In this document: one piece after another, positions 1-7,636 of the stretch
How the letters are laid out: every line of letters begins with the position of its first letter
How positions within the stretch are numbered: position 1 is the first letter of the stretch
The notes under the pieces: model-generated
What the model saw: only the letters and a program-made list of their open reading frames with translations
Database searches by the model: none
What the model was told of the DNA's origin: nothing
NCBI GenBank assembly: GCA_035252905.1
Contig: DATFCQ010000169.1
Span: forward strand, 1-17,070
Direction of reading: 5' to 3'
DNA: 17,070 bases
DNA from: AP-15 sp035252905
Lineage (GTDB): Bacteria; Pseudomonadota; Alphaproteobacteria; ATCC43930; CGMCC-115725
Program-made: the position numbers and the translations under genes

Positions 1-117
1 CGCCAACCCCAGCCGCGATGCCAGCCCCAACCGCCATGCCAGCCGCCGCGCCAGCCCCAACCGCCGCGCCAGCCTCCCCAACCGCCATGCCAGCCCCCGC
101 CATGCCAGCCGTCGCCA
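1..117 (-). repeat. Degenerate in-frame tandem repeat (Gly-Trp-His/Arg units)
   Basis: The DNA repeats imperfect blocks of about 15-18 bp on the plus strand (variants of CCAGCCCCAACCGCCATG). Read on the minus strand they are in frame and encode Gly-Trp-His-Gly-Gly-Trp-type units. Unit length varies by multiples of three, so the frame is kept, as expected for slippage within a coding repeat. It continues past the left edge. Confidence 0.6.
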
Positions 118-206
118 CGCCAATGCTGGGCGTGCGCCGGCGGGGCCGCCGCCAGGGCCAGCGTCGCCAGGGCAAAAACGGTCGCCATCAGCAATCTTCG
201 CGCCAT
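1..206 (-). CDS. Partial secreted Gly/Trp/His-rich repeat protein (N-terminal 68 residues)
   Basis: On the minus strand an ATG at 206-204 opens a frame that runs without a stop off the left edge of the window. A GGAG box lies 6 nt upstream of the ATG, which supports this start. Residues 1-26 form a classic signal peptide: MARR, a hydrophobic Leu/Ala stretch, then an AHA cleavage site before Gln27. The mature part is almost only Gly, Trp, His and Arg in degenerate repeats such as GWHGGWGW and GWRGGW. The protein is therefore exported to the periplasm or beyond. Similar low-complexity GW/GH-rich small exported proteins are common in alphaproteobacteria, but I know no firm function for this type. 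Metal binding through His, or surface adhesion through Trp, are only guesses. The C-terminus is outside the window. The gene follows metH on the same strand after 123 bp and is probably a separate unit. Confidence 0.72.
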   Translation of the reverse strand, partial: MARRLLMATVFALATLALAAAPPAHAQHWRGDGWHGGGWHGGWGGWRGGWGWRGGWHGGWGWHRGWGW

Positions 207-329
207 GCGATGCTCCGTTGCCAAGCCCGACCCGATCGGACCGGGCGGAAACCCTAAGATAACACCGTCCGAAGGGGATCGTCGCCCGGTTGATGCAGCC
301 CTCGCGGCGAGGCGCAGCGCCGCACGCCC

Positions 330-3300
330 TCACACCGAAAAATACTTGGCCTGCGGGTGGTGGACGACGATCGCCGAGGTCGACTGCTCGGGCTCGAGCT
401 GGTCCTCCTCGCTCAGCGAGACGCCGATCTCCGCGGCCCGCAACAGCGCCAGGAGCTGTTTCTGGTCGGCGAGGTTGGGGCAGGCCGGATAGCCGAAGGA
501 ATAGCGGCTGCCGCGATAGCCCTGCGCCAGCATTGCGTCGAGATCGCGGGCTTCGTCGGCGGTGAAGCCCAGCTCGCCGCGGATGCGCTTGTGCACGTAT
601 TCGGCCATTGCCTCGGCCATCTCGACCGAGAGCCCGTGCAGATAGAGATAATCCTGGTAGCGATTGTCGGCGAACCACTCCCGCGCCGCCGCGGAGGCGC
701 GCGCCCCGATCGTCACCACCTGCAACCCGATCAGGTCGCGCTCGGGATCGTCGACGTCGCGGAAGAAATCGGCGATCGACAGCCCGCCCTCGCGGTTCTG
801 GCGCGGGAACGAGAAGCGGGCGCGTTCGCGCCGGCCGGTCTCGTCGAACAGAATGACGTCGTTGCCCTCGGCCGCGCATTGCCAATAGCCGTAGGCGGCT
901 TGCGGAACGAGGATCTGGTCGGCGACCGCGGCGTCGAAGATGCGCTTCAACACCGGACGCAGTTCGTCGCGCGCCCAGGCCATGTATTCGCCGAGGCTGC
1001 GCCCGTCCTTTCGGTAGCCCCAATGGAATTGGTAGAGCATGCGTTCGTTGAGATAGGGCACCACCGCCTGCGGCGGCACCCGCGCGATTGTGCGCGGCCC
1101 CCAGAACGGCGGGGTCGGAACCGGCAGGCCGCGATGGAGTTCGGCGCGGCGCAGGCGGATGTCTTCGAGGTCGACCGGCCGCAACGGCCGCGCCTCGGCG
1201 GCGGGATCGCGCCGGCGCCGGTTGCCGGCAGGACGCGCCGCACTCTGCTGCCGCACCTCGGCGAGGTAGGCGTCGAAGCCGCCGCCTCTGATCCTGTCCA
1301 TCAAGGCGAGGCCGTCGAAGGCGTCGCGGGCGTAGGCAACGCGGCCCGCCTGATAGGCCTTGACGCAATCCTCCTCGACATAGCGCCGGGTCAGCGCCGC
1401 CCCGCCGAGCATGACCGGGATCTCGAGCCCCTGCCGGCTCATCTCTTCGAGGTTCTCGCGCATGACGACGGTCGATTTGACCAGGAGGCCGGACATGCCG
1501 ACCGCGTCCGCCCGGTGCCGGGCGGCGGCGTCGAGGATCGCCGAGAGAGGTTGTTTGATGCCGAGGTTGACGACGCGGTAGCCGTTGTTGGTCAGGATGA
1601 TGTCGACAAGGTTCTTGCCGATGTCGTGGACGTCGCCGCGCACCGTGGCGAGCACGACCGTGCCTTTTTCCTGGCCCTCGACCCGCTCCATCAAGGGTTC
1701 GAGATAGCCGACCGCGGCCTTCATCGTCTCGGCCGACTGCAGCACAAAGGGGAGCTGCATCTTGCCGGCGCCGAACAGGTCGCCGACGGTCTTCATGCCG
1801 CTAAGCAGGATCGTATTGATGATGTCGAGCGGCTTGAATTGCGCGAGGGCAAGGTCGAGATCGGCTTCGAGCCCCTGCCGGTCGCCGTCGACGATGCGCT
1901 GCGCGAGGCGCTCTTCAAGCTTTTCCGGCCGGCCGCGCTTCTCGGCCGGGGCGGCGGTGCGGTCCTGGAACAGCGCGATGAAGGCGGCGAGCGGGTCGTA
2001 GCCGGAACGGCGCCGGTCGAAGATCAGATCCTCGGCGATCCGGACCTCCTGTTCCGGAATCTTGTGCAATGGCACGATGCGCGAAAAATGGACGATCGCC
2101 CCGCTGAGGCCGCGGCGCAGCGCATGATCGAGGAACACCGAATTGAGAACGTGCCGCGCCGCCGGGGCGAGGCCGAAGGAGATGTTGGAGAGTCCGAGGA
2201 TGATCTGGCACTCGGGCAGGGCCTCGGCGATCCCCGCGATTGCGTCGAGCGTTTCGAGGCCGAGCCGGCGGTCGTCCTCGTTGCCGGTGCAGATCGTGAA
2301 GGTCAGCGGGTCGAGCAACAGGTCGCAGGCCGGCAGGCCGTACCGGCCGCAGGCGAAATCATGGAGCCGCCGGGCGATCTCGATTTTGCGCGGGGCCTCC
2401 TTGGCCATGCCGGTTTCGTCGATGGTCAAGGCGATGACCGCCGCGCCGAAACGGCGGGCGAGCGCCATCCGCTTTTCGGCCGCCGCCTCGCCGTCCTCGA
2501 AATTGATCGAGTTGATGACGGCTTTGCCGCCGTAGAGCTTGAGCGCGGTTTCGAGAACCGGATATTCGGTTGAATCGATGACGAGCGGGGCGTTGACGGC
2601 GCCGCGCATGCGCCGGACCGCCTCGCTGATGTCGGCGACCTCGTCGCGGCCGACAAAGGCGGTGCACAGGTCGAGCGCGTGCGAACCCTCCTTGACCTGC
2701 TCGCGCCCGATTTCGACGCAGCCGTCCCAGTCTCCCGCTTCCTGCAATTGGCGGAACTTGCGCGAGCCGTTGGCATTGCAGCGCTCGCCGATCGACAGAT
2801 AGGCGTTCTCCTGGCGCAACGGCACCTGGCCGTAGAGCGAGGCGATAGCAGGGACCCAGACCGGATGGCGGGAGCGCGGCGGGGGCCGCCGGCGGTCGCG
2901 CCCGATGCGCCGCAGCATCCGGTCGAGGGCGGCGATGTGCGCGACCTCGGTGCCGCAGCAGCCGCCGATCAAATTGACTCCGTCTTCAATCACAAAGCGT
3001 TCGAGCCATTGCGCCAGTTCGTCAGGGCCCAAGGGATAGCGGGTGCGTCCGTCGACAAGTTCGGGCAGGCCGGCATTGGGCTGGACCGAGATCAGTCCCG
3101 GCCAGTTCTCGCCGAGCCAGCGGACGTGCTCGGCCATCTCGCGCGGGCCGGTCGCGCAATTGAGCCCAAGGAGCGGCACGTCGAGGGCGTGTACGACCGT
3201 CGCCGCGGCGGCGATGTCGGCGCCGACCAGGAGGGTCCCGGTGGTCTCGACCGTGACCTGGACGAGGAGCGGCACCTCCGCCTTGGCCTCGGCGCATGCG

Positions 3301-3824
3301 CGCTTGGCGCCATTGACCGCCGCCTTGATCTGCAGCGGGTCCTGGCAGGTCTCGATCAGGATCGCGTCGACGCCGCCGGCGATCAGGCCGGCGCACTGGA
3401 CGCTGAGCGCGTCCTCGACCTCCTGATAGCCGATATGGCCGAGCGAGGGCAGGCGGGTGCCCGGCCCGAGCGATCCCAGGACAAAGCGCGTACGCCCGTC
3501 ATGGGCGAATTCGGCGACCGTCTCATGGGCGAGCTCGGCGGCGCGGCGATTGAGGGCAAAGGCGCGCTCGGAGAGCCCGAACTCGCCCAAAGTGACCGGC
3601 GAGCCGCCAAAGCTGTTGGTCTGCACCGCGTCGCAGCCGGCTTCGAGATAGCCGCGATGGATCGCGCGGACGAGGTCGGGCCGGCTCTCGCACAGGATCT
3701 CGGTGCAGTTCTCGTGCCCGCAGAAATCGCGCGCGACGTCGAGATCGCACGCCTGCACTTGCGTCCCCATGGCGCCGTCGCACAGGAGAACGCAATCGGC
3801 GAGGTAGTCGAGGAGATGGGTCAT
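330..3824 (-). CDS. metH: Cobalamin-dependent methionine synthase MetH
   Basis: The product is a 1164-residue cytoplasmic enzyme that moves a methyl group from 5-methyl-THF to homocysteine through methylcobalamin. All four modules are visible. The homocysteine domain (about 1-310) has zinc ligands Cys223 in GLNCATGP and Cys289/Cys290 in GGCCGT. The pterin domain (about 335-600) starts near SIGERCNANG. The cobalamin cap and binding domain (about 630-855) carries DVHDIG with axial His733. The reactivation domain (about 885-1164) has the AdoMet motif RYSFGY at 1107-1112. The end, EQSTSAIVVHHPQAKYFSV, resembles the shorter MetH type seen in actinobacteria and some alphaproteobacteria more than the 1227-residue E. 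coli enzyme. The ATG at 3824 has only a weak Shine-Dalgarno. It lies 147 bp after metF on the same strand, and no cobalamin riboswitch is visible before it. Confidence 0.97.
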   Translation of the reverse strand: MTHLLDYLADCVLLCDGAMGTQVQACDLDVARDFCGHENCTEILCESRPDLVRAIHRGYLEAGCDAVQTNSFGGSPVTLGEFGLSERAFALNRRAAELAHETVAEFAHDGRTRFVLGSLGPGTRLPSLGHIGYQEVEDALSVQCAGLIAGGVDAILIETCQDPLQIKAAVNGAKRACAEAKAEVPLLVQVTVETTGTLLVGADIAAAATVVHALDVPLLGLNCATGPREMAEHVRWLGENWPGLISVQPNAGLPELVDGRTRYPLGPDELAQWLERFVIEDGVNLIGGCCGTEVAHIAALDRMLRRIGRDRRRPPPRSRHPVWVPAIASLYGQVPLRQENAYLSIGERCNANGSRKFRQLQEAGDWDGCVEIGREQVKEGSHALDLCTAFVGRDEVADISEAVRRMRGAVNAPLVIDSTEYPVLETALKLYGGKAVINSINFEDGEAAAEKRMALARRFGAAVIALTIDETGMAKEAPRKIEIARRLHDFACGRYGLPACDLLLDPLTFTICTGNEDDRRLGLETLDAIAGIAEALPECQIILGLSNISFGLAPAARHVLNSVFLDHALRRGLSGAIVHFSRIVPLHKIPEQEVRIAEDLIFDRRRSGYDPLAAFIALFQDRTAAPAEKRGRPEKLEERLAQRIVDGDRQGLEADLDLALAQFKPLDIINTILLSGMKTVGDLFGAGKMQLPFVLQSAETMKAAVGYLEPLMERVEGQEKGTVVLATVRGDVHDIGKNLVDIILTNNGYRVVNLGIKQPLSAILDAAARHRADAVGMSGLLVKSTVVMRENLEEMSRQGLEIPVMLGGAALTRRYVEEDCVKAYQAGRVAYARDAFDGLALMDRIRGGGFDAYLAEVRQQSAARPAGNRRRRDPAAEARPLRPVDLEDIRLRRAELHRGLPVPTPPFWGPRTIARVPPQAVVPYLNERMLYQFHWGYRKDGRSLGEYMAWARDELRPVLKRIFDAAVADQILVPQAAYGYWQCAAEGNDVILFDETGRRERARFSFPRQNREGGLSIADFFRDVDDPERDLIGLQVVTIGARASAAAREWFADNRYQDYLYLHGLSVEMAEAMAEYVHKRIRGELGFTADEARDLDAMLAQGYRGSRYSFGYPACPNLADQKQLLALLRAAEIGVSLSEEDQLEPEQSTSAIVVHHPQAKYFSV

Positions 3825-3852
3825 GCCTAGGGACTCGCTTCCGGGCGCGGCG

Positions 3853-3961
3853 CCCTCACCCGCCTCCCCCCGCCTGCGCGGGGGTCGGCACCCTCTCCCG
3901 CAATGCGGGAGAGGGGGGACCAGCCCGCCCTAAATTTCCTTTGGGGGCTGGTGGGTGAGGG
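3853..3961. repeat. Cloverleaf-like palindromic intergenic repeat, copy 1
   Basis: Terminal inverted repeats CCCTCACCC (3853-3861) and GGGTGAGGG (3953-3961) enclose three hairpins. Their arms are 3867-3873/3878-3884, 3891-3902/3904-3915 (12 bp, perfect) and 3920-3926/3945-3951. A second copy with the same arms and different loops is at 7637-7744. No ORF or transposase is inside. It fills most of the metF-metH gap and could attenuate or process the transcript. It looks like a small dispersed non-autonomous element. Confidence 0.85.
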
Positions 3962-3971
3962 CAGGGGCGCA

Positions 3972-4901
3972 TCACGCCGCCGTGGCGACCGGCCGGGCGG
4001 CGCGCACGCCCAAGAGATGACAGATCGCGACGATCAGATCGGCGCGGTTCAAGGTGTAGAAGTGGAACTCGTGGACGCCGTTCTTGTGCAATCGCCGGCA
4101 TTGCTCGGCGGCAATCGAGGCGGCGACGAGGCGGCGGGTGTCGGGGTCGTCGTCGAGCCCCTCGAAATGCGCTGCCATCCAGGGCGGGATTGAGGCGCCG
4201 CAGGCGGCGCTGAATTTCTTGACCTGGGCGAAGTTGGTGACCGGCAGGATGCCGGGGACGATCGGCACTCTTATGCCGGCCGCCGCGGCGCGGTCGCGAA
4301 AGCGCAGATAGAGGTCGATGTCAAAGAAATACTGCGTGATCGCCCGGTTGGCCCCGGCGTCGATCTTGGATTTGAGGTTGTCGAGGTCGTGCTCGGGGCT
4401 CGGCGCCTCGGGGTGGATTTCGGGATAGGCGGCGACGCTGATCTCAAAATCGGCAACCCGCCGCAACCCGGCGACAAGATCTCTCGCATAGGCGTAGCCG
4501 TCGGGATGGGGCCGGTATCCCGCTGCGCCGTCGGGCGGATCGCCGCGCAGGGCCACGATGTGGCGCACCCCGGCCGTCCAGTAATCGGCCGCGACGGCGT
4601 CGATTTCGGCGCACGAGGCGGCGATGCAGGTCAGATGGGCGGCCGGTTCGAGACCGGTCTCCTGGCGGATGCGGCGGACCGTCGCATGGGTGCGCTCGCG
4701 CGTCGAGCCGCCGGCCCCGTAAGTGACCGAGACAAAGCGCGGGGAGAGCGGCGCGACGCGCTCTATGACCTGCCACAGTCGGGCCTCCATCTCCGCCGTT
4801 TTGGGCGGGAAGAACTCGAAGGAGACGCGCGGTGGCCTGCCGTCGAAATCGCTGACCGGATCGGCGGCGAGCAGGCCGTCGAGCCCGAAGGTTGCCGTCA
4901 T
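3972..4901 (-). CDS. metF: 5,10-methylenetetrahydrofolate reductase MetF
   Basis: This 309-residue flavoprotein reduces 5,10-methylene-THF to 5-methyl-THF, the methyl donor for MetH. Family marks are the FEFFPPK motif at 28-34 with the likely catalytic Glu29, VSVTYGAGGSTRERT at about 57-71, ALRGDPPDG, YPEIHPEAP, and KSKIDAGANRAITQYFFD followed by IVPGILPVTN in the C-terminal part of the TIM barrel. Length is close to the usual bacterial MetF (about 300). The ATG at 4901 shares its A with the TGA of the upstream regulator gene (TGATG), which points to translational coupling and fixes the start. A longer open frame upstream to 5537 exists but lies in the shadow of the regulator gene and has no family similarity. 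Confidence 0.97.
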   Translation of the reverse strand: MTATFGLDGLLAADPVSDFDGRPPRVSFEFFPPKTAEMEARLWQVIERVAPLSPRFVSVTYGAGGSTRERTHATVRRIRQETGLEPAAHLTCIAASCAEIDAVAADYWTAGVRHIVALRGDPPDGAAGYRPHPDGYAYARDLVAGLRRVADFEISVAAYPEIHPEAPSPEHDLDNLKSKIDAGANRAITQYFFDIDLYLRFRDRAAAAGIRVPIVPGILPVTNFAQVKKFSAACGASIPPWMAAHFEGLDDDPDTRRLVAASIAAEQCRRLHKNGVHEFHFYTLNRADLIVAICHLLGVRAARPVATAA

Positions 4902-5902
4902 CAGCCAAGCTCCCTTTCGACCAGCGGCGCCGGCGCCGCGCGGCGCCGGAGAGCCTCGTTGCGGGCGCCGGCCGGACCGGGGCGACGCGCCGTCCAGATC
5001 GCGACCGTCAGCGGATGTCCCGGCAGATGGCGCGGCGGCGCCGGATCGAGACCGGCGGCGCGGCACCATTCCGCGATCTCGGCATCGGCAAAGCCGAGCC
5101 GGCGGTGGGCGTGTTCGTCGCGCAAAAATTCGAGCGCATGCGGGGCAAAATCGACCAGCACCAGGATCCCCCCCGGCCGCAAGGTTCGCGCCGCCTCGGC
5201 GATCGCCGCTGCCGGCCGGTCGGCGTAGTGCAGGACCTGATGCACGACGACGGCGTCGAACGAGGCGTCGGGCAGGGCCAATTGGTACATGTCGCCGAGC
5301 CGCACCGAACCGTTTCTGAGCCCGGCGCGTTCGAGATTGACGCGGGCGACGGCGAGCATCTCGCGCGACTGGTCGATGCCGAGCGCGTGCTCGACCTGCG
5401 GCGCGAGGATTTCCAGCATGCGGCCGGTGCCCGTGCCGATGTCCAGAAGGTCGCGCGGGTCGGCCGCGGCGATGATCTCGGCGAGGGCCGCCTCGACCTC
5501 GCGCTCGTCGATATAGAGCGAGCGGATGCGGTCCCAACGCGCGGCGTTCTCGCGGAAATAGGAGCTCGCCAATTCGGCGCGCTGGCGCTTGATTGCCGAG
5601 AGCCGCTGCAGGTCGAGGGCGATCGTCGGATCGTCCTCGTTGAGGAGGGCGGTGAGCTGGCGCGCCAGCTCACCGCCGCGCCCGCTTCCGCTCGAGCGGT
5701 AAAAGACCCAGCTGCCCTCGCGGAAGCGGTCGAGCAGACCGGCCTCGCAAAGGAGCTTCAGATGCCGCGACACCCGCGGCTGGCTCTGCCCGAGGATCTG
5801 GGTCAGTTCGCTGACGGTCAATTCGCCGCGCGCGCACAACACGACGAGCCGCAGCCGCGTCGGCTCGGCGATCGCCCGCAACGCCGCCAGCAGCTCTTCC
5901 AT
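4901..5902 (-). CDS. sahR: SahR-type ArsR regulator fused to an SAM/SAH-binding methyltransferase domain
   Basis: The protein has 333 residues from the ATG at 5902. Residues 1-70 form an ArsR winged helix (EPTRLRLVVL, then a recognition region around LTVSELTQILGQSQPRVSRH). Residues about 110-290 form a class I methyltransferase fold with motif I LLDIGTGTGR (152-161) and an acidic residue in GIDQS. This fusion beside metF matches SahR, a proteobacterial repressor that binds S-adenosylhomocysteine and leaves DNA when SAH rises, switching on SAM-cycle genes. Genuine methyltransferase activity cannot be excluded. It lacks the Cys metal site expected of arsenic sensors. The ATG at 5902 has AGGTGG 5 nt upstream; a GTG at 5911 would add three residues but has no clear ribosome site. 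It is first gene of sahR-metF-metH, with an operator-like palindrome 31 bp upstream. Confidence 0.88.
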   Translation of the reverse strand: MEELLAALRAIAEPTRLRLVVLCARGELTVSELTQILGQSQPRVSRHLKLLCEAGLLDRFREGSWVFYRSSGSGRGGELARQLTALLNEDDPTIALDLQRLSAIKRQRAELASSYFRENAARWDRIRSLYIDEREVEAALAEIIAAADPRDLLDIGTGTGRMLEILAPQVEHALGIDQSREMLAVARVNLERAGLRNGSVRLGDMYQLALPDASFDAVVVHQVLHYADRPAAAIAEAARTLRPGGILVLVDFAPHALEFLRDEHAHRRLGFADAEIAEWCRAAGLDPAPPRHLPGHPLTVAIWTARRPGPAGARNEALRRRAAPAPLVERELG

Positions 5903-5930
5903 TGCCTCCACCTGCTGTTATGTCGGCAGT

Positions 5931-5959
5931 AAGATATAGAGATATCTTTATATCGACAA
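5931..5959 (-). promoter_or_regulatory. Predicted sigma70 promoter of sahR-metF-metH
   Basis: On the minus strand TTGTCG (5959-5954) and TATCTT (5936-5931) are separated by exactly 17 bp. Each matches 4 of 6 consensus bases. Transcription would start about 7 bp further on, roughly 20 bp before the ATG at 5902. The spacer is filled by the palindrome at 5933-5954. Confidence 0.55.
5933..5954. promoter_or_regulatory. SahR-like operator: 22-bp near-perfect palindrome
   Basis: The half-sites GATATAGAGAT (5933-5943) and ATCTTTATATC (5944-5954) are reverse complements at 10 of 11 positions; only 5939/5948 break symmetry. It is a strongly AT-rich island in GC-rich DNA and overlaps the sahR promoter spacer and -10 box. 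The AT-rich form fits an ArsR-family dimer site, and the gene it controls encodes such a protein. As I recall, SahR sites in related bacteria have this ATAAAGATATCTTTAT-like form, which needs a motif search. Confidence 0.75.
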
Positions 5960-6077
5960 GCGGAATTGAACCGGAAGTGCGGGTCGACAGCGACTTTTAT
6001 CGTGAACCGTGGATCACTATCCCCTCGCTCCGCGTATATCCGCAGGCGGACGCTCCGGTCGGCGGCAGCCGCGGCGC

Positions 6078-6107
6078 TTGCCGAACCAGCGAGTTTCCCG
6101 CCATATT
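6078..6107 (+). promoter_or_regulatory. Weak candidate promoter for mlaA-mlaC
   Basis: TTGCCG (6078-6083) and CATATT (6102-6107) lie 18 bp apart, each 4 of 6 to consensus. The start would fall about 20 bp before the mlaA ATG. This is the best match in the gap but it is weak. Confidence 0.25.
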
Positions 6108-6134
6108 CTCGCCGGTTCGGAGAGTGAGAATGTG

Positions 6135-6992
6135 ATGCGAAACCGATTGATGACCCGCCGTCTGTCACGCCTCGCCGTGCCGGGGCTGCTCCTTCTCGGG
6201 GGGCTGCTGCTGTCGGCCTGCGCCGCGCCGCAACGGGCTGCAGGCGCATCCGGCTTCGACGATCCCCTTGAGCACCTTAACCGCAAGATTTTCGCCTTCA
6301 ACCAGACGGTTGATCGCCACGTGATCCTGCCGGCGGCGAAGGCCTATCGTCGGGCGCTGCCGCCGCCGGCCCGCGATTCGATCCGCGACTTCCTGCGCAA
6401 TCTGGACACCCCGATCATCTTCGCCAACGACGCATTGCAGGGCAACTTTCCGGCGGCCGGCCGGATGCTTGCCCGCTTTACTCTGAACTCGACGCTCGGC
6501 GTCGCCGGGTTCACCGATCTCGCCGGCCGTTGGGGGATTCCCTATCACGATGATGATTTCGGCGTGACGCTTGGGGTATGGGGCGTTGGCCCCGGCCCCT
6601 ATCTCGTCGTACCGGTCCTCGGCCCTTCCGACCCACGCGATCTTGCCGGCAATATCGTGGACGGGTACGCCGATCCCTGGGACTACGCCGCTTCCAACAA
6701 CGGCTATGTGTGGATCCCGTTTGTGCGCGGCGCGATCAGCGGCATCGATACGCGATCGCGCTATATCGAGACCTTGGCCGATCTCGAACGCACCTCGCTC
6801 GATTACTATGCGGCGATTCGCGCCCTCTTCCTGCAGCGGCGAGAGGCGCTGATCCGCCACGAGCCGACCCTGCCGCCAAACCCGGGACTCTCTCGCCGCG
6901 ACAACGCGACGCCGGATACGGCGGCGCCGAACTCGGCGCCGGCAGCGGCCGTTCTCTCCGAAGCACGCAACGGTTCCGAGGTGTTCCCGTGA
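6135..6992 (+). CDS. mlaA: MlaA (VacJ) family outer-membrane lipoprotein
   Basis: The 285-residue precursor has a lipoprotein signal with lipobox LSAC and lipidated Cys29. MlaA sits in the outer membrane and removes misplaced phospholipid from the outer leaflet, handing it to MlaC. Family marks are FDDPLEHLNRKIFAFNQ (41-57), FLRNLDTPIIFANDALQGN (86-104), RFTLNSTLGVAGFTDLA (114-130), and DFGVTLGVWGVGPGPYLVVPVLGPS (141-165). A Pro/Ala-rich tail follows residue 245 and looks disordered. The ATG at 6135 was chosen because it places the signal peptide correctly; a GTG at 6132 is possible, with GGAG at 6119-6122 giving 9-nt spacing. An in-frame extension back to 6009 is not signal-like. The stop overlaps the mlaC start (TGATG). 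Confidence 0.94.
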   Translation: MRNRLMTRRLSRLAVPGLLLLGGLLLSACAAPQRAAGASGFDDPLEHLNRKIFAFNQTVDRHVILPAAKAYRRALPPPARDSIRDFLRNLDTPIIFANDALQGNFPAAGRMLARFTLNSTLGVAGFTDLAGRWGIPYHDDDFGVTLGVWGVGPGPYLVVPVLGPSDPRDLAGNIVDGYADPWDYAASNNGYVWIPFVRGAISGIDTRSRYIETLADLERTSLDYYAAIRALFLQRREALIRHEPTLPPNPGLSRRDNATPDTAAPNSAPAAAVLSEARNGSEVFP

Positions 6993-7594
6993 TGCTGCGA
7001 CGTTCCCTTCTGGCGGCTGCTTTTCTGGCGGGCCTGGCGGCGGTGGCGCCGGCCTGGGCCGCCCTCGATCCGGCCGGTTTTATCAACAATCTGGGCAATG
7101 AGGCGCTGGAGGTGCTGAACCCGGCGACCAATCCGGAGCAGCGCGTGGTCGAATTCCGTGCCTTGTTCCGCCGCGATTTCGATGTTCCCCAGATTGCGCG
7201 GTTCGTCCTCGGCCGGTATTGGCGGGTCGCAACCCCGGCTCAGCAGCGGGAATTCATCCACCTGTTCGAGAACTACATCGCGTTGGCCTACAGCACCCGG
7301 CTGTCGCATTATGGCGGCGAGCGGCTGCAAGTCACCGGCAGCCGGCTGACCCCGGGGGGTGCGGTCGTGACCAGCGAAGTCGGGCGTTCGAGCGGCGGCT
7401 CCCCGGTCAAGATCGAATGGAGCCTGACCCGCTATGACGGCACCTACAAGATCAACGACGTCGTCGTCGACGGGATCAGCATGGCAGTGACCCAGCGCTC
7501 GGAATTCGCCTCGGTGATCGAGCGCCACGGCGGCGACGTCCAGGGCCTATTGGAGACGTTGCGGGCCAAGACTGCCGGCGCCGCGGGCGGGTAA
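6992..7594 (+). CDS. mlaC: MlaC-family periplasmic phospholipid-binding protein
   Basis: The product is 200 residues and starts with a signal peptide (MLRR, hydrophobic Leu/Ala core, AWA before Ala24). The mature protein fits MlaC/Ttg2D: EFRALFRRDFDVPQIARFVLG, a short WRVATPAQQREFIHLFENY segment, and a C-terminal beta part with WSLTRYDGTYKINDVVVDGISMA that ends in QRSEFASVI. MlaC ferries phospholipids across the periplasm between MlaA and the inner-membrane MlaFEDB complex. Its ATG at 6992 shares the A of the mlaA TGA, so the two are coupled. The ABC-transporter part (mlaFED) is not here, so the genes are split in this genome, unlike the E. coli mlaFEDCB operon. The stop is followed by a palindromic repeat. 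Confidence 0.93.
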   Translation: MLRRSLLAAAFLAGLAAVAPAWAALDPAGFINNLGNEALEVLNPATNPEQRVVEFRALFRRDFDVPQIARFVLGRYWRVATPAQQREFIHLFENYIALAYSTRLSHYGGERLQVTGSRLTPGGAVVTSEVGRSSGGSPVKIEWSLTRYDGTYKINDVVVDGISMAVTQRSEFASVIERHGGDVQGLLETLRAKTAGAAGG

Positions 7595-7636
7595 GAGGGG
7601 TTGACCCCGGCGTTAAGGACGCGACGCCGGCGCTCA

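Noticed and set aside
1..120. CRISPR-like array at the left edge
   Set aside because: The repeat unit is short, degenerate and has no spacers; it is in frame in a signal-peptide protein.
241..312. Hairpins after metH as a terminator (241-247/283-289 and 300-304/308-312)
   Set aside because: The first has a 35-nt loop and the second a 5-bp stem; neither has a T-tract on the metH strand.
357..3830. Long open frames on the plus strand opposite metH (738 and 383 codons)
   Set aside because: They mirror metH codon bias in GC-rich DNA, have low-complexity Arg/Ala/Gly composition and no family motifs, and lie fully within a certain gene.
3825..3971. Possible cobalamin or SAM riboswitch before metH
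   Set aside because: No B12-box (GCCACTG) or SAM-switch motif is visible; the gap is explained by the repeat seen twice in the window.
4902..5537. Upstream extension of the metF frame
   Set aside because: It overlaps the sahR gene in another frame, is Arg/Pro-rich and unlike any MetF N-terminus; the TGATG junction supports the start at 4901.
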